The position numbers and the translations under genes are program-made. This document shows positions 45,549 through 54,936 of a DNA stretch of 64,000 bases, one piece after another (position 1 is the stretch's first letter; the number at the start of each line of letters is the position of its first letter). The notes beneath the pieces were generated by a model. That model saw only the letters and a program-made list of their open reading frames with translations. It searched no databases and was not told the DNA's origin. The DNA comes from Blastococcus sp. TML/M2B (lineage in GTDB: Bacteria; Actinomycetota; Actinomycetes; Mycobacteriales; Geodermatophilaceae), in the NCBI RefSeq assembly GCF_016612865.1, contig NZ_JAENZZ010000002.1, positions 1,426,001 through 1,490,000 of the forward strand. The letters run 5' to 3'.

Positions 45549-47060
45549 GTGGGCACCCCTGCGGGTTGTCGCCGTCGTCGTCGCCGGCTCACCCCGACGT
45601 GCACCAGCCCGGCGACGACGGCCACCCCCAGGACGACGAGCACCAGCTGTTCCGGTCCCGGCCGCTCGTAGAGGGCGAACACGGGGTGCCCGCCCGGCAG
45701 CACGGTGAACAGCAGGGCCACCGACCACAGCACCACCACGAGGCGCTCGGCGAGGACCCCGGCGGCGGCGAAGAGCATCGTCGGCCAGATCAGGTACCAG
45801 GGCCACACGACCGAGCCGGTGAGGACGACGGTCAGCGCGATCCAGGAGGTCACGCGGACCAGCCCCCAGCTCCGCAGCCGGGTCAGGAAGAGCAGTCCCA
45901 GCACGACGGCGACGACGATCCCGGCCTGCCGCGCGCCGTCGATCGGCGGGTCGTCCACGTCGAGGGCGAAGGCCAGCGCCGTCGTGGGCGTGAGCGCCTC
46001 CAGCGCCTTGCCGGGGGTGTCGAGGTTGCCCAGGAACGACCAGCCGTAGCCGGACAGCTGCACCGACAGCGCGAACAGGCCGGCGCCCAGGCCGCCGGCC
46101 AGCACCAGCGCCCGCAGCCGGGCCGGCCAGCCCTCCTGGCGCTGCGCCCAGTCCACCCCGATCACCAGGACGACGACCAGCGCCGTGGCCTTGATGCCGG
46201 CCGCACCCACGCAGAGCACGATCCCGAGCAGCGGGCGGTCGAGCAGCGCGAGCAGCAGGCCCGGGAGCAGCAGGCCGAGCATGAGCGCGTCGTTGTGGTT
46301 GCCCGACACCAGGTGCAGCAGGACCAGCGGGTTGACCGCGCCCAGCCACACCGCGACCGACGGGCTGCCGCCCAGGTGCCGCGCGATGCGGGCCACGACG
46401 ACGGCGCACACGGCCCAGGCGGCGACGCAGAGCACCCGGAGCGCCACCAGCATCGCGAGCTCGCCCTGGTCGAGCAGCCGCGACAGGCCGCTGAGCAGCA
46501 GCACGAAGGGCGGGGCTGTACGGGGTGGGGCTGAACCGCCAGAACTCCTCGGCGCCGCGCACCGCCGCGATGTCGCCGAGGACGCCCGGCCCGTCCTCGA
46601 ACGGGTCGACGCCGAGCTGCACCGCGTTGCCGATGGCGCCGTAGAACCACGGGTCCGCGGTGAACAGCGGCGGCCCGATGACCAGCGGGACCGACCAGAC
46701 CAGCCCGACCAGCAGCAGCCACCGGGCGCGGACGCCGCGGCGCACCGCGAGCCCGGCGAGCAGCCAGGCGGCGGCCCAGACCCCGAGCGCGGCGGAGCTC
46801 CACGCCCGCGCGGTGTCGTAGCCCAGCGCGTCGGGCGTCAGCTCCGAGTGGTCGTCGAAGAACCAGAGGTCGGGCTCGTCGAGGTGCAGGCCCAGACCGT
46901 GCCCGGCCACCGCGAGGTAGGTGGTGCCGACCAGCCCGAGCAGGCCGCTGAGCACAAGGAGGGCGATGGTCGCGCCGCCGGCGCGGGGCGGACCGGGGTC
47001 GGTGGCCGTCGGCGCGGCCCCGGCTGCGGTGGACCCGGCCACGCTCGTGCTGACGGCCAT
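45545..47060 (-). CDS. mptB: MptB-like polyprenol-phosphomannose-dependent alpha-1,6-mannosyltransferase, interrupted by a 1-base insertion
   Basis: The repaired protein is about 504 residues with roughly 12 TMs, a GT-C enzyme of the MptA/MptB group that extends lipomannan backbones outside the membrane. Markers are VIGPPLFTADPWFYGAIGNAVQLGVDPFEDGP (acidic first loop), RFSPTPYSPAFVLLL, LVSGNHNDALMLGLLLPG and SVVWPWYLIWPTML. The frame breaks in GGG at 46508-46510, one G extra. It is shorter than mycobacterial MptB (about 590), so the exact linkage is inferred. The next gene supplies its donor. Confidence 0.82.
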
Positions 47061-47323
47061 CTCCTGACTGCTCCCGTGGACCGGCTGGTCGCGACACGTC
47101 GTCGGCCCGCCACGGCGATGGCAGGACGGCCGAGGGTAGCGCGCCGCCCCGGTTCCCGGTCAGCCGAAGCGGGGCGGAGCACCGGACGCCGAGCGTGTCG
47201 CTCCTGATCCCCTTAACACTGCGTGAGAACCTAGATGCTGACCGTGGTCGCGCGTGGTGTCGCCACCTGACTCCGGCGCCGCGTACGCACAGGTCGGCGT
47301 CACGATCTGACAAGGAACCGCTC

Positions 47324-47845
47324 ATGCTCTCCAGCCGACGCGCCGGCACCCTCGCCGCCTGCGCCTCCCTCGCGCTCCTGGCCGGCTGCTCCTCCTCGAC
47401 CGACGAGGCCTCCAGCGGATCGCCGCTGTCGACAGCCCCTCCCGGCACCTACGGCACCCCCCTGGACCCGTCGGCCCCCGATCCGACCGAGGTCGCCACC
47501 GACCCCGCGCCCAGCACCGTCCCGGCACCGACCGGCGGCGCACGCGCGGACGCCACCGTCCAGATCACCTACTACGGCTGGAACCCCGACAGCAGCGTCG
47601 TCGAGGTCGGCGGCTTCGTGCCCTTCCTCGTCGAGGAGGGCGGCACCTGCACGCTCACCCTGACCCAGGGCGGCGCGAGCGCGACCGCGTCGCGGGAGGC
47701 CACGCCCAACGTCACCAGCACCGCCTGCGGCGAGCTGGTCGTGCCCGGCGACCAGCTGGCGCCCGGCACCTGGGACGCCGTGCTCGCCTACGAGTCGGAG
47801 CGCTCGGCCGGCAGCACCGAGCCGGTCGAGGTGCAGGTCCCGTGA
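47324..47845 (+). CDS. Small lipoprotein
   Basis: The 173-residue protein has a lipoprotein signal MLSSRRAGTLAACASLALLAGC with lipobox LLAGC (Cys22) and a Ser/Thr/Pro-rich spacer. A compact beta-type domain follows (ATVQITYYGWNPDSSVVEVGGFV, two Cys that could form a disulfide, then GTWDAVLAYESERS). I do not recognise the family. An AAGGA site precedes the ATG, and its stop overlaps the start of the LGFP protein gene (GTGA), so the two are co-produced and may act together outside the membrane. The 263-base gap upstream, shared with the divergent mannosyltransferase, shows only a possible -10 (TAGATG, about 47232-47237). Confidence 0.8.
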   Translation: MLSSRRAGTLAACASLALLAGCSSSTDEASSGSPLSTAPPGTYGTPLDPSAPDPTEVATDPAPSTVPAPTGGARADATVQITYYGWNPDSSVVEVGGFVPFLVEEGGTCTLTLTQGGASATASREATPNVTSTACGELVVPGDQLAPGTWDAVLAYESERSAGSTEPVEVQVP

Positions 47846-49950
47846 GGGGTGCGGTCACCCGCCTGCTCGTCGTCCTCGGGCTGGTCGGGGCGGCGCTGGT
47901 CGCGCCGGTCCTCACGAGCAGCCCGGCCGCACCCGCCCAGGCCGCGGACACGCGGTACTTCGACCCGGGCAACATCATCAGCGACGCGGTCTTCTTCGAC
48001 GGGCTGGCGATGGACGCCGGCGCGATCCAGGACTTCCTGAACCTGCGCGGCGCCGGCTGCACCGTCGGCACCGACGGCTCGCCGTGCCTCAAGAACTACC
48101 GGATGAACACCACCGACCGCGCGGCCGACGCCCTGTGCGGCGGCTACCGCGGCGCCTACGACGAGACCGCCGCCCAGGTCATCGCCCGCGTGGCGGCCAC
48201 GTGCCGGGTCAACCCGCGGGTGCTGCTGGTCCTCCTCCAGAAGGAGATGGGGCTGGTCACCGCCACCAACCCCACCGCCAAGAAGTACGAGCGCGCCGCG
48301 GGCTACGCCTGCCCCGACACCGCCAACGGCGGGTGCGACCCGACCTACGCCGGGCTGCAGAACCAGCTGTACCGCTCGGCCTGGCAGTACCAGCGCTACG
48401 CGTCCTCGCCGGCCAGCTACCAGTACAAGGCCGGCCGCAACAACATCATCCAGTGGCACCCCAACTCCGGGTGCGGCACCTCGACGGTCTACATCGCCAA
48501 CCAGGCGACCGCGGGCCTCTACATCTACACCCCGTACCGCCCCAACCAGGCCGCGCTCAACGCCGGCTACGGCACCGGCGACAGCTGCTCCTCGTACGGC
48601 AACCGGAACTTCTGGAACTACTTCACCGACTGGTTCGGCTCGACGCAGTCGGCCGAGGGCTCGGCGCTCTACGCCAAGTACCAGAGCCTGGGCGGCAACG
48701 GGGGCGCGCTGGGCAGCGTCCAGTCCCCCTACCTCTGCGGGCTGGCGAACAACGGCTGCTTCCAGGTGTTCTCCAAGGGCCTCATCTACTGGACCCCGAG
48801 CACGGGTGCCTGGGCGGTCACCGGCGCGATCCTCGACAGGTACACCGGGCTGGGCCGGGAGTACGGCACGCTGGGCTACCCCCTCTCCGACGCGAACTGC
48901 GGGCTGGCCGGCAGCGGCTGCTACCAGGTCTTCGAGCGCGGGACGGTGTACTGGACCGCCGCGACCGGCGCCTACGCCGTGTACGGCCTCGTCGGCGCCA
49001 AGTGGGTGTCGACCGGCGCCGAGAACGGCGCGCTCGGCTACCCGACCGGTGACCCGTTCTGCGGGATCAAGGACGCCGGCTGCTTCCAGCCCTTCCAGCG
49101 CGGGCTCGTCTACTGGACCGCCGCGACCGGCGCGCACACCGTCTCGGGGGACATCGCCACCAAGTGGGGCGCGATCGGTCGCGAGAACGGCGCGCTCGGG
49201 TACCCGACGATGGACCGCGCCTGCGGCCTGGTCGCCGGCGGCTGCTACCAGATCTTCCAGTTCGGCACGATCTACACCGCCCCCGACGCCGGCACGCACG
49301 TCGCCAAGGGCGGCATCGGCTACACCTGGATGGGCAAGGGCGCCGAGAACGGCCCCCTCGGCTACCCGGTCGGCGACGAGGTGTGCGGCCTGGTCGGCGG
49401 CGGCTGCTCCCAGGACTTCCAGCGGGGCAGCGTCTACTGGTCCGGCGCCACCAACGCGTACACGGTGCAGGGCCTCACCCGCGCCAAGCACGACTCGGTG
49501 GGCCGCGAGCGCGGGGTGCTGGGCTACCCGACCATGGAGAAGTCCTGCGCCCTGGTCCGCGGCGGCTGCTATCAGGTGTTCCAGTACGGGACGGTGTACG
49601 AGTCCCCCGCCGGCACGTTCATCGCCAAGGGCGGCCTCGGCCACACCTGGATGCTGCTGGGCGCGGAGAACGGCTCGATGGGCTACCCGACGTCCGACGA
49701 GTACTGCGGGCTGCGCGAGAACGGCTGCTTCCAGCTGTTCGAGCACGGCTCGGTGTACTACGCCCCGGCGTTCGGCGCCTTCCCCGTCGACGGGCCCATC
49801 CGCGACGCCTGGATCTACCAGGGCGCCGAGAACGGCTGGTGGGGCTACCCCACCGGCAAGCCGCAGGGCGTGCCGGGCGGGGCCACGCAGCGCTTCGAGC
49901 GCGGGACGGCGACCTGGACCAGCGGCACAGGGGCGGTCACCTTCGGCTGA
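47842..49950 (+). CDS. Exported protein with lysozyme-like N-terminal domain and eight Cys-containing LGFP repeats
   Basis: The 702-residue protein has a signal peptide (AQA|AD). An unassigned domain of about 230 residues follows, with paired Cys, NPRVLLVLLQKEMGLVT, GYACPDTANGGCDPTY and NQLYRSAWQYQRY; its helix-with-Glu and Gln/Tyr layout recalls lysozyme/transglycosylase folds (inference). From about residue 285, eight units of about 54 residues follow the pattern LGYP-x5-CGL-x2-GGC-x-Q-x-F-x2-G. The pattern continues YW-x3-TGA-x2-V-x-G-x-I-x3-W-x3-GxENG. LGFP repeats bind the actinobacterial wall. The two Cys per unit, absent from classical LGFP units, probably form a disulfide. It is coupled to the lipoprotein gene. 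Confidence 0.85.
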   Translation: MRGAVTRLLVVLGLVGAALVAPVLTSSPAAPAQAADTRYFDPGNIISDAVFFDGLAMDAGAIQDFLNLRGAGCTVGTDGSPCLKNYRMNTTDRAADALCGGYRGAYDETAAQVIARVAATCRVNPRVLLVLLQKEMGLVTATNPTAKKYERAAGYACPDTANGGCDPTYAGLQNQLYRSAWQYQRYASSPASYQYKAGRNNIIQWHPNSGCGTSTVYIANQATAGLYIYTPYRPNQAALNAGYGTGDSCSSYGNRNFWNYFTDWFGSTQSAEGSALYAKYQSLGGNGGALGSVQSPYLCGLANNGCFQVFSKGLIYWTPSTGAWAVTGAILDRYTGLGREYGTLGYPLSDANCGLAGSGCYQVFERGTVYWTAATGAYAVYGLVGAKWVSTGAENGALGYPTGDPFCGIKDAGCFQPFQRGLVYWTAATGAHTVSGDIATKWGAIGRENGALGYPTMDRACGLVAGGCYQIFQFGTIYTAPDAGTHVAKGGIGYTWMGKGAENGPLGYPVGDEVCGLVGGGCSQDFQRGSVYWSGATNAYTVQGLTRAKHDSVGRERGVLGYPTMEKSCALVRGGCYQVFQYGTVYESPAGTFIAKGGLGHTWMLLGAENGSMGYPTSDEYCGLRENGCFQLFEHGSVYYAPAFGAFPVDGPIRDAWIYQGAENGWWGYPTGKPQGVPGGATQRFERGTATWTSGTGAVTFG

Positions 49951-49956
49951 TCCGGG

Positions 49957-49996
49957 CATCCGCACCGGCCGCCCCGGCGGGCGGCTGGTGCGGATG
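49957..49996. terminator. Hairpin terminator after the LGFP gene
   Basis: An 18-base stem (49957-49974 with 49979-49996, one G-T mismatch) with a CGGC loop starts six bases after the stop codon. It ends the lipoprotein-LGFP transcript. Confidence 0.85.
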
Positions 49997-50117
49997 TGAC
50001 GGAGCGGTCCGACGCGCGGTCGCGGTGCCGCCGGGGAGCGGCGTCGTCGTGTCACACTCGACGCACACTCCCGATCACGCACGGTGAGTGGCGCCCGCAC
50101 CGCTGCTGAGGAAGCCG

Positions 50118-52275
50118 ATGACTGCACAGACCCTGGACGAGCGCGGCCCGACGCGGATCCCCGGTCTCCCGGCAGTTCCACCCCGCCCGTCCCCGGCGGG
50201 CAGCGGGCACACCTTCCGCGCCGACATCCAGGGCCTGCGCGCGGTCGCCGTCGGCCTCGTCGTCCTGTACCACGCGGGCCTGCCCTGGCTGTCCGGCGGC
50301 TTCGTCGGCGTCGACGTCTTCTTCGTCCTCTCGGGCTTCCTCATCACCCAGGGCCTGGTCACCGAGCTGGAGCGCCGCGGCACCATCTCGCTGGCCGGCT
50401 TCTACGCCCGCCGCGCGCGCCGGATCCTCCCGGCGGCGGCCGTGGCCCTGGCCGGGACCGCGGCCCTCACCGTCCTCCTCCTGCCCCAGATGCGCTGGGC
50501 GCAGGTGGCGCAGGACCTCGTCCAGAGCTCGATCTACCTGGTCAACTGGGACCTCGCCGACCGCGCGGTGGACTACTCCGCGCGAGACCAGGCCGCGTCG
50601 CCGCTGCAGCACTTCTGGTCGCTGGCGGTGGAGGAGCAGTTCTACGTCGTCTGGCCGCTGGCGATCCTCGCCGTCGTGGGCCTGGTCCGCCTCGCCCGGA
50701 GCCGGCGCCGGAGCGACGCGCCCACCGGGATCTCCCGCCTGCACCTCGCCGTGCCGCTGCTGCTCATCGGGGTGCCCTCGCTCGCGTGGTCGATCTCCCT
50801 CTCGGCCGCCGACCCGGGCAGGGCCTACTTCGTGACGACGACCCGCATGTGGGAGCTGGCGCTCGGCGCGGCGCTCGCCGTCGTCCCCGTCGTCGCCCCG
50901 GCGAGCGCCCGGCTGAGCCGGGCCGTGGGCTGGGCCGGGCTGGCCGCGATCGTCTGGGCCGCGGTCACCTACGACGCCTCGACGGTCTTCCCGGGCTCGG
51001 CGGCGCTCCTGCCCGACCCTCGGCGCCGTCGCCGTGCTGTGGTCGGCCCTGTCCGGGGACGCCCGCCGGCAGAACCCGCTGCTGCGCACCCGCCCGATGA
51101 CCTGGGTCGGCAGCCTCTCCTACTCCCTCTACCTCTGGCACTGGCCGGTGCTGATCATCGCCACCGCCCAGACCGCCGACGGCGACCTCCGGCTCCGCTG
51201 GGGGCTGCTGCTGGTCGCGGCGTCGGTCGTCCCGGCCTGGCTGAGCCTGCGGCTGGTGGAGCGCCCGGTGCTCTCCTCCCCCGCCCTGCGCCGCTCCAGC
51301 GGTCCGGCCCTGCTCCTGGGCGCGGTCTGCACGCTGGTCGCCCTGCTGGCCGGCCTGGCGCTGAAGAACCACCAGCTCGCTGCCGCCGCGGAGACCCCCG
51401 TCGTCGTCAACTTCGACGCCTCGGTGACCCCGGGAGCCAACGCGCTGCGCTGGGATCCAGCCAACGGCACCCCGCAGGACTCGTTTCCCGTGCTCGTCCC
51501 CGACCCGGCGGTGGCGTTCGGCGACGTGCCCGTGCTCGACGGGCACGAGTGCGTCGTCGACCTGAGCTCGGTCGCGGCGAACCCCTGCTCGTTCGGCAAC
51601 CTCGCCGCCGGCACCACGATCGCCCTCGTCGGCGACTCGCACGCCGAGCAGTACCTGCCGGCCGTCGAGGCGGCGGCGGTCGAGCGCGGCTGGCGGGTCG
51701 ACGTCTACACCCGGGGCTCCTGCCCGTTCAACGCGCTGACCGTCGACCTGGACGGGGCCCCGAACACCGCGTGCGACGCGCACAACGACAACGTGACCGC
51801 CGCCCTGCTGGCCGATCCGCCGGACGCGCTGCTGGTCGCGGGCAGCCGCTACGCCGCCTCCCTCCCCGACCGCCCGGTCCCCTCGCTCGAGGAGAGCAAG
51901 CCGCTGCTGGCCGAGGGCTACCGCGAGGCGTGGGCGCCGTTCGTGGCGGCCGGCATCCCGGTGGTGTCGCTGCGCGACACCCCGCGCCCGGACGTCCTGG
52001 TGCCCGAGTGCGTCGCGGAGAACCAGGACCGCCTCAGCAGCTGCGCGATGGACCGCGACGAGATCCTCTGGGCCGACGGCCCCGAGGTCACCGCCGCCAC
52101 CGGCACGCCCGGCGTCGAGCTGCTGGACCTGACGCAGTGGATCTGCCCCGCCGACAGCTGCCCCGCCGTGATCGGCGGCGTCGTCGTCTACCGGGACGGC
52201 AACCACCTGACGGCCACCTACGCCCGCACCCTCGGCTCGATGGTCTCCGACGAGCTGGCCGCCCTGCTGGGCTGA
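50118..52275 (+). CDS. SGNH-type acyltransferase (OafA-like), interrupted by a 1-base insertion
   Basis: The repaired protein is about 718 residues. An N-terminal acyltransferase-3 domain of about ten TMs has ADIQGLRAVAVGLVVLYHAGLPWLSGGFVGVDVFFVLSGFLIT, FYARRARRILPAA and SLAVEEQFYVVWPL. It is followed by an external SGNH hydrolase-like domain (TTIALVGDSHAEQYLPA and a late DGNHLTATYA with the Asp/His pair). Such fusions move acyl groups onto surface sugars or peptidoglycan. The frame breaks at 51012-51015 (CCCGACC should lose one base); repaired it reads AALLPTLGAVAVLWSALSG. The ATG at 50118 has GAGGAAG; an upstream GTG at 50088 is less likely. Confidence 0.86.
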
Positions 52276-52296
52276 CGCCCCTCGGCCGCGCCCGGC

Positions 52297-54843
52297 TCAG
52301 GCCCGGTCGACCACCCCGGTGCCCGCGCGCCAGATCAGCGTGCCGCCCTCGAAGCGCTGCGCGCGCCCGCCGCTGACCGCGTAGTCCGACCCCAGCGGGT
52401 AGCCCAGCGACCCCGCCTCGGCTCCGGCGGCCACCCACGCGTCGCGCAGGGCACCGCCGACGATGCCCACACCGGTGGCCGGCGCCCAGTAGATCGAACC
52501 GCCCGCGAAGTGGGTGAGGCACCCGCCCGCACGCAGCCCGCACTCCTCGTCGCCCACCGGGTAGCCCAGCGCGCCGTTCTCCGCGCCGCGCACCAGCCAG
52601 GTGTAGGCGATGCCGCCCTTGATGGCGCGCGCCCCGGTGGCCGGCGACCAGTAGATCCAGCCGTGGTCGAACACCTGGAAGCAGCCGCCGCCGACCAGCC
52701 CGCAGGCGGTGTCGGTCGCCGGGTAGCCCATGTGCCCCCGCTCCTCGCCCAGCAGGCCGTACCGGTCGCGGACGGCGCCGGTCAGCAGGTGGACGCCGGA
52801 GGCCGGCGACCAGGTGATCCGGCCGTGCTGGAAGTTCTGCGCGCAACCGCCGGCCGGCAGGCCGCACTCCTCGGAGCCCACCGGGTAGCCGAAGGCGCCG
52901 TTCTCCGCGCCCCGGCCCATCCACGTGTAGCCGATGCCGCCCTTGGCCACGGCGGTGCCGGCGGCGGGCGAGTCGTACACGACGCCGTACTGGAACACCT
53001 GGAAGCAGCCGCCCGCGACCAGGCCGCAGGCGAGCTCGGCGGCCGGGTAGCCCAGACCGCCCCGCTCGCGGCCGTGGGCGGTCCACATCGCGGCCACCGC
53101 CCCGCTGACCACGCGGGCACCCGAGGCCGGGGACCAGTAGACGTCGCCGCCCTGGAAGGACTGCGCGCAGCCGCCGCCCGGCAGCCCGCACGACGGGCCG
53201 CCCGTGGGGTAGCCGAGGGCGCCGTTCTCCGCGCCGCCCTGCACCCAGCGCGCGGCGACCGAGCCCTGGACGACGTGCGCGCCGGTAGCCGGCGACCAGA
53301 AGACGCTGCCGTAGCGGAACACCTGGTAGCACCCGCCACCGGCGAGACCGCAGGCCTCCGGCGCCAGTGCCGGGCCGAGCGCGGCGGAGGACGCCTGCGC
53401 GACGAGCGCGATGGGGGTCTGCCCGTCCGCGCGGGTCCGGATGCCGACGACGGCGGAGGTCGCGGTCCGGCTCTGCACGGTGACGACGAAGTCGCCGCCG
53501 GCCACGGTCACGGCCGACCCCGGCGGCAGGGCCTGCCGGGTGTCGGTGTCCCACCCGGCCGCCGGGGACGGGGTGCCGTCGAGCAGCAGCGAGGTGTCGG
53601 ACCCGGTGCCCGTCCGCCGCAGCAGCACGCCGGCCTCCAGGCCGGGGCGGTTCGCCGTCGTGCCCAGCCAGCCGTCCATGCCGCTCGCCGTCCGCAGCTC
53701 GAGCCAGTGCTGCGCGCCGCGGGCGTCGGTGAGCCGCACGGCCCGCGTGCCGCTGCGGCCCGACACCGGAGAGAGCGTGACCGTGGCCCCGGCGCCCCCG
53801 GCGGTGAGGTCCACCCGCGCGGCCGTCGGCAGCACGCCGAGCAGCGCCGCCTGGACGACGTTCAGCGACCCGATCCGCTCCCACGACGCACCCATGACGT
53901 CGTACAGGTCGTAGTAGGCCTTGGTCCGGCAGGTGCCGGCGTCGGTGGCGCCGTCGCACTGGTGGGCCGACGAGTGCCCGAGGCCGAAGTTGTGGCCGAG
54001 CTCGTGCGCCATGATCGAGGTCTCCGAGCCGCGCACGAGCAGGTTGCCGCCGTCGGACAGGGCGCGGCCGACCTCGGCGAGGCCGTAGGCGCAGCCGGGC
54101 TGCTGCGCGGGGTAGCCGGGGACGTAGACCAGCAGGTGCCGGCCGGCGGCCTCGGCGAACCGGACGAGCGGGTGCGCCGCGACCTCGGCCCACAGCGCGA
54201 ACGGGTTGTCACAGCCGGCCGTCGTCGTCAGCCAGTCCGGCGTCGCCGCCGCACCGTGCAGCCGGACGGCGCCGTCGGTCTCGCTCTCCCAGAAGTCGGC
54301 CACCGGCCCGTTGAGCGCGTCGACCAGGCGCTGCGCGGTCATCCCGTCGGCCGTGGTGCCCGGCGGGCGGACCAGCACGACGGTCACCTCGTTGGTGAAG
54401 GGGGCCAGCGCGGGCGCCGTCGCGGGCGGTGCCTCCGGGGCCACGACCTCGGCCTCGAGCAGCTCGTGCGCGGGGGCGAGCCCGAGACCCGCGGCCGCCT
54501 CGTCGGGCACCTGGTCGCCGAGGGTCACCTCGACGGTGGCGCCCAGCGGGAGGTCCTCGACGTCCTCGGTGAGGACCCGGACGCTGTCGCCCTCGTCGGT
54601 CCGGACCCAGCTCAGCGGGCCGTGCTCGGCGCCCCCGACGGGGTCGGCGTGCTCGGGCCAGGCCTGCACCAGTTCGCCGACGACGGTGCCGCCGGCGTCC
54701 ACGACCGGGGCCTCCGCCGGCGTCGGCACCGGGGAGTCGTCACCCCGCGCCGGGGCCGCCGGGGCCGCCAGCGCCAGCACGGGCACGGCGACGGCCGCGA
54801 GGACGACGCCCCGGAGACGGGGGGACCGGGAGGTGAGCAGCAC
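52297..54843 (-). CDS. Exported gametolysin-like (M11) metalloprotease with seven LGFP repeats
   Basis: The 848-residue protein has a signal peptide (APARG), a propeptide-like region and the zinc motif MAHELGHNFGLGHSS with LYDVMG downstream. A beta-rich domain follows. It shares this whole plan with the protease at 41442-43139, but from about residue 500 it carries seven LGFP units such as LGYPTGGPSCGLPGGGCAQSF, each with the same two-Cys signature as the protein at 47842-49950 (the last unit lacks Cys). The repeats would tether the protease to the wall instead of the membrane. The GTG at 54843 was chosen because TGGAG lies eight bases upstream and the signal peptide then starts directly; the longer frame adds no homology. 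Confidence 0.86.
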   Translation of the reverse strand: MLLTSRSPRLRGVVLAAVAVPVLALAAPAAPARGDDSPVPTPAEAPVVDAGGTVVGELVQAWPEHADPVGGAEHGPLSWVRTDEGDSVRVLTEDVEDLPLGATVEVTLGDQVPDEAAAGLGLAPAHELLEAEVVAPEAPPATAPALAPFTNEVTVVLVRPPGTTADGMTAQRLVDALNGPVADFWESETDGAVRLHGAAATPDWLTTTAGCDNPFALWAEVAAHPLVRFAEAAGRHLLVYVPGYPAQQPGCAYGLAEVGRALSDGGNLLVRGSETSIMAHELGHNFGLGHSSAHQCDGATDAGTCRTKAYYDLYDVMGASWERIGSLNVVQAALLGVLPTAARVDLTAGGAGATVTLSPVSGRSGTRAVRLTDARGAQHWLELRTASGMDGWLGTTANRPGLEAGVLLRRTGTGSDTSLLLDGTPSPAAGWDTDTRQALPPGSAVTVAGGDFVVTVQSRTATSAVVGIRTRADGQTPIALVAQASSAALGPALAPEACGLAGGGCYQVFRYGSVFWSPATGAHVVQGSVAARWVQGGAENGALGYPTGGPSCGLPGGGCAQSFQGGDVYWSPASGARVVSGAVAAMWTAHGRERGGLGYPAAELACGLVAGGCFQVFQYGVVYDSPAAGTAVAKGGIGYTWMGRGAENGAFGYPVGSEECGLPAGGCAQNFQHGRITWSPASGVHLLTGAVRDRYGLLGEERGHMGYPATDTACGLVGGGCFQVFDHGWIYWSPATGARAIKGGIAYTWLVRGAENGALGYPVGDEECGLRAGGCLTHFAGGSIYWAPATGVGIVGGALRDAWVAAGAEAGSLGYPLGSDYAVSGGRAQRFEGGTLIWRAGTGVVDRA

Positions 54844-54936
54844 GGGTGGACTCCAGGCAGACGGGGAAGATCCCCCTCTGCATCGGCCCCGGGACGCCCC
54901 GACTTGAGAGCGGGCGACCCGGGTCACCCTGTCGGC

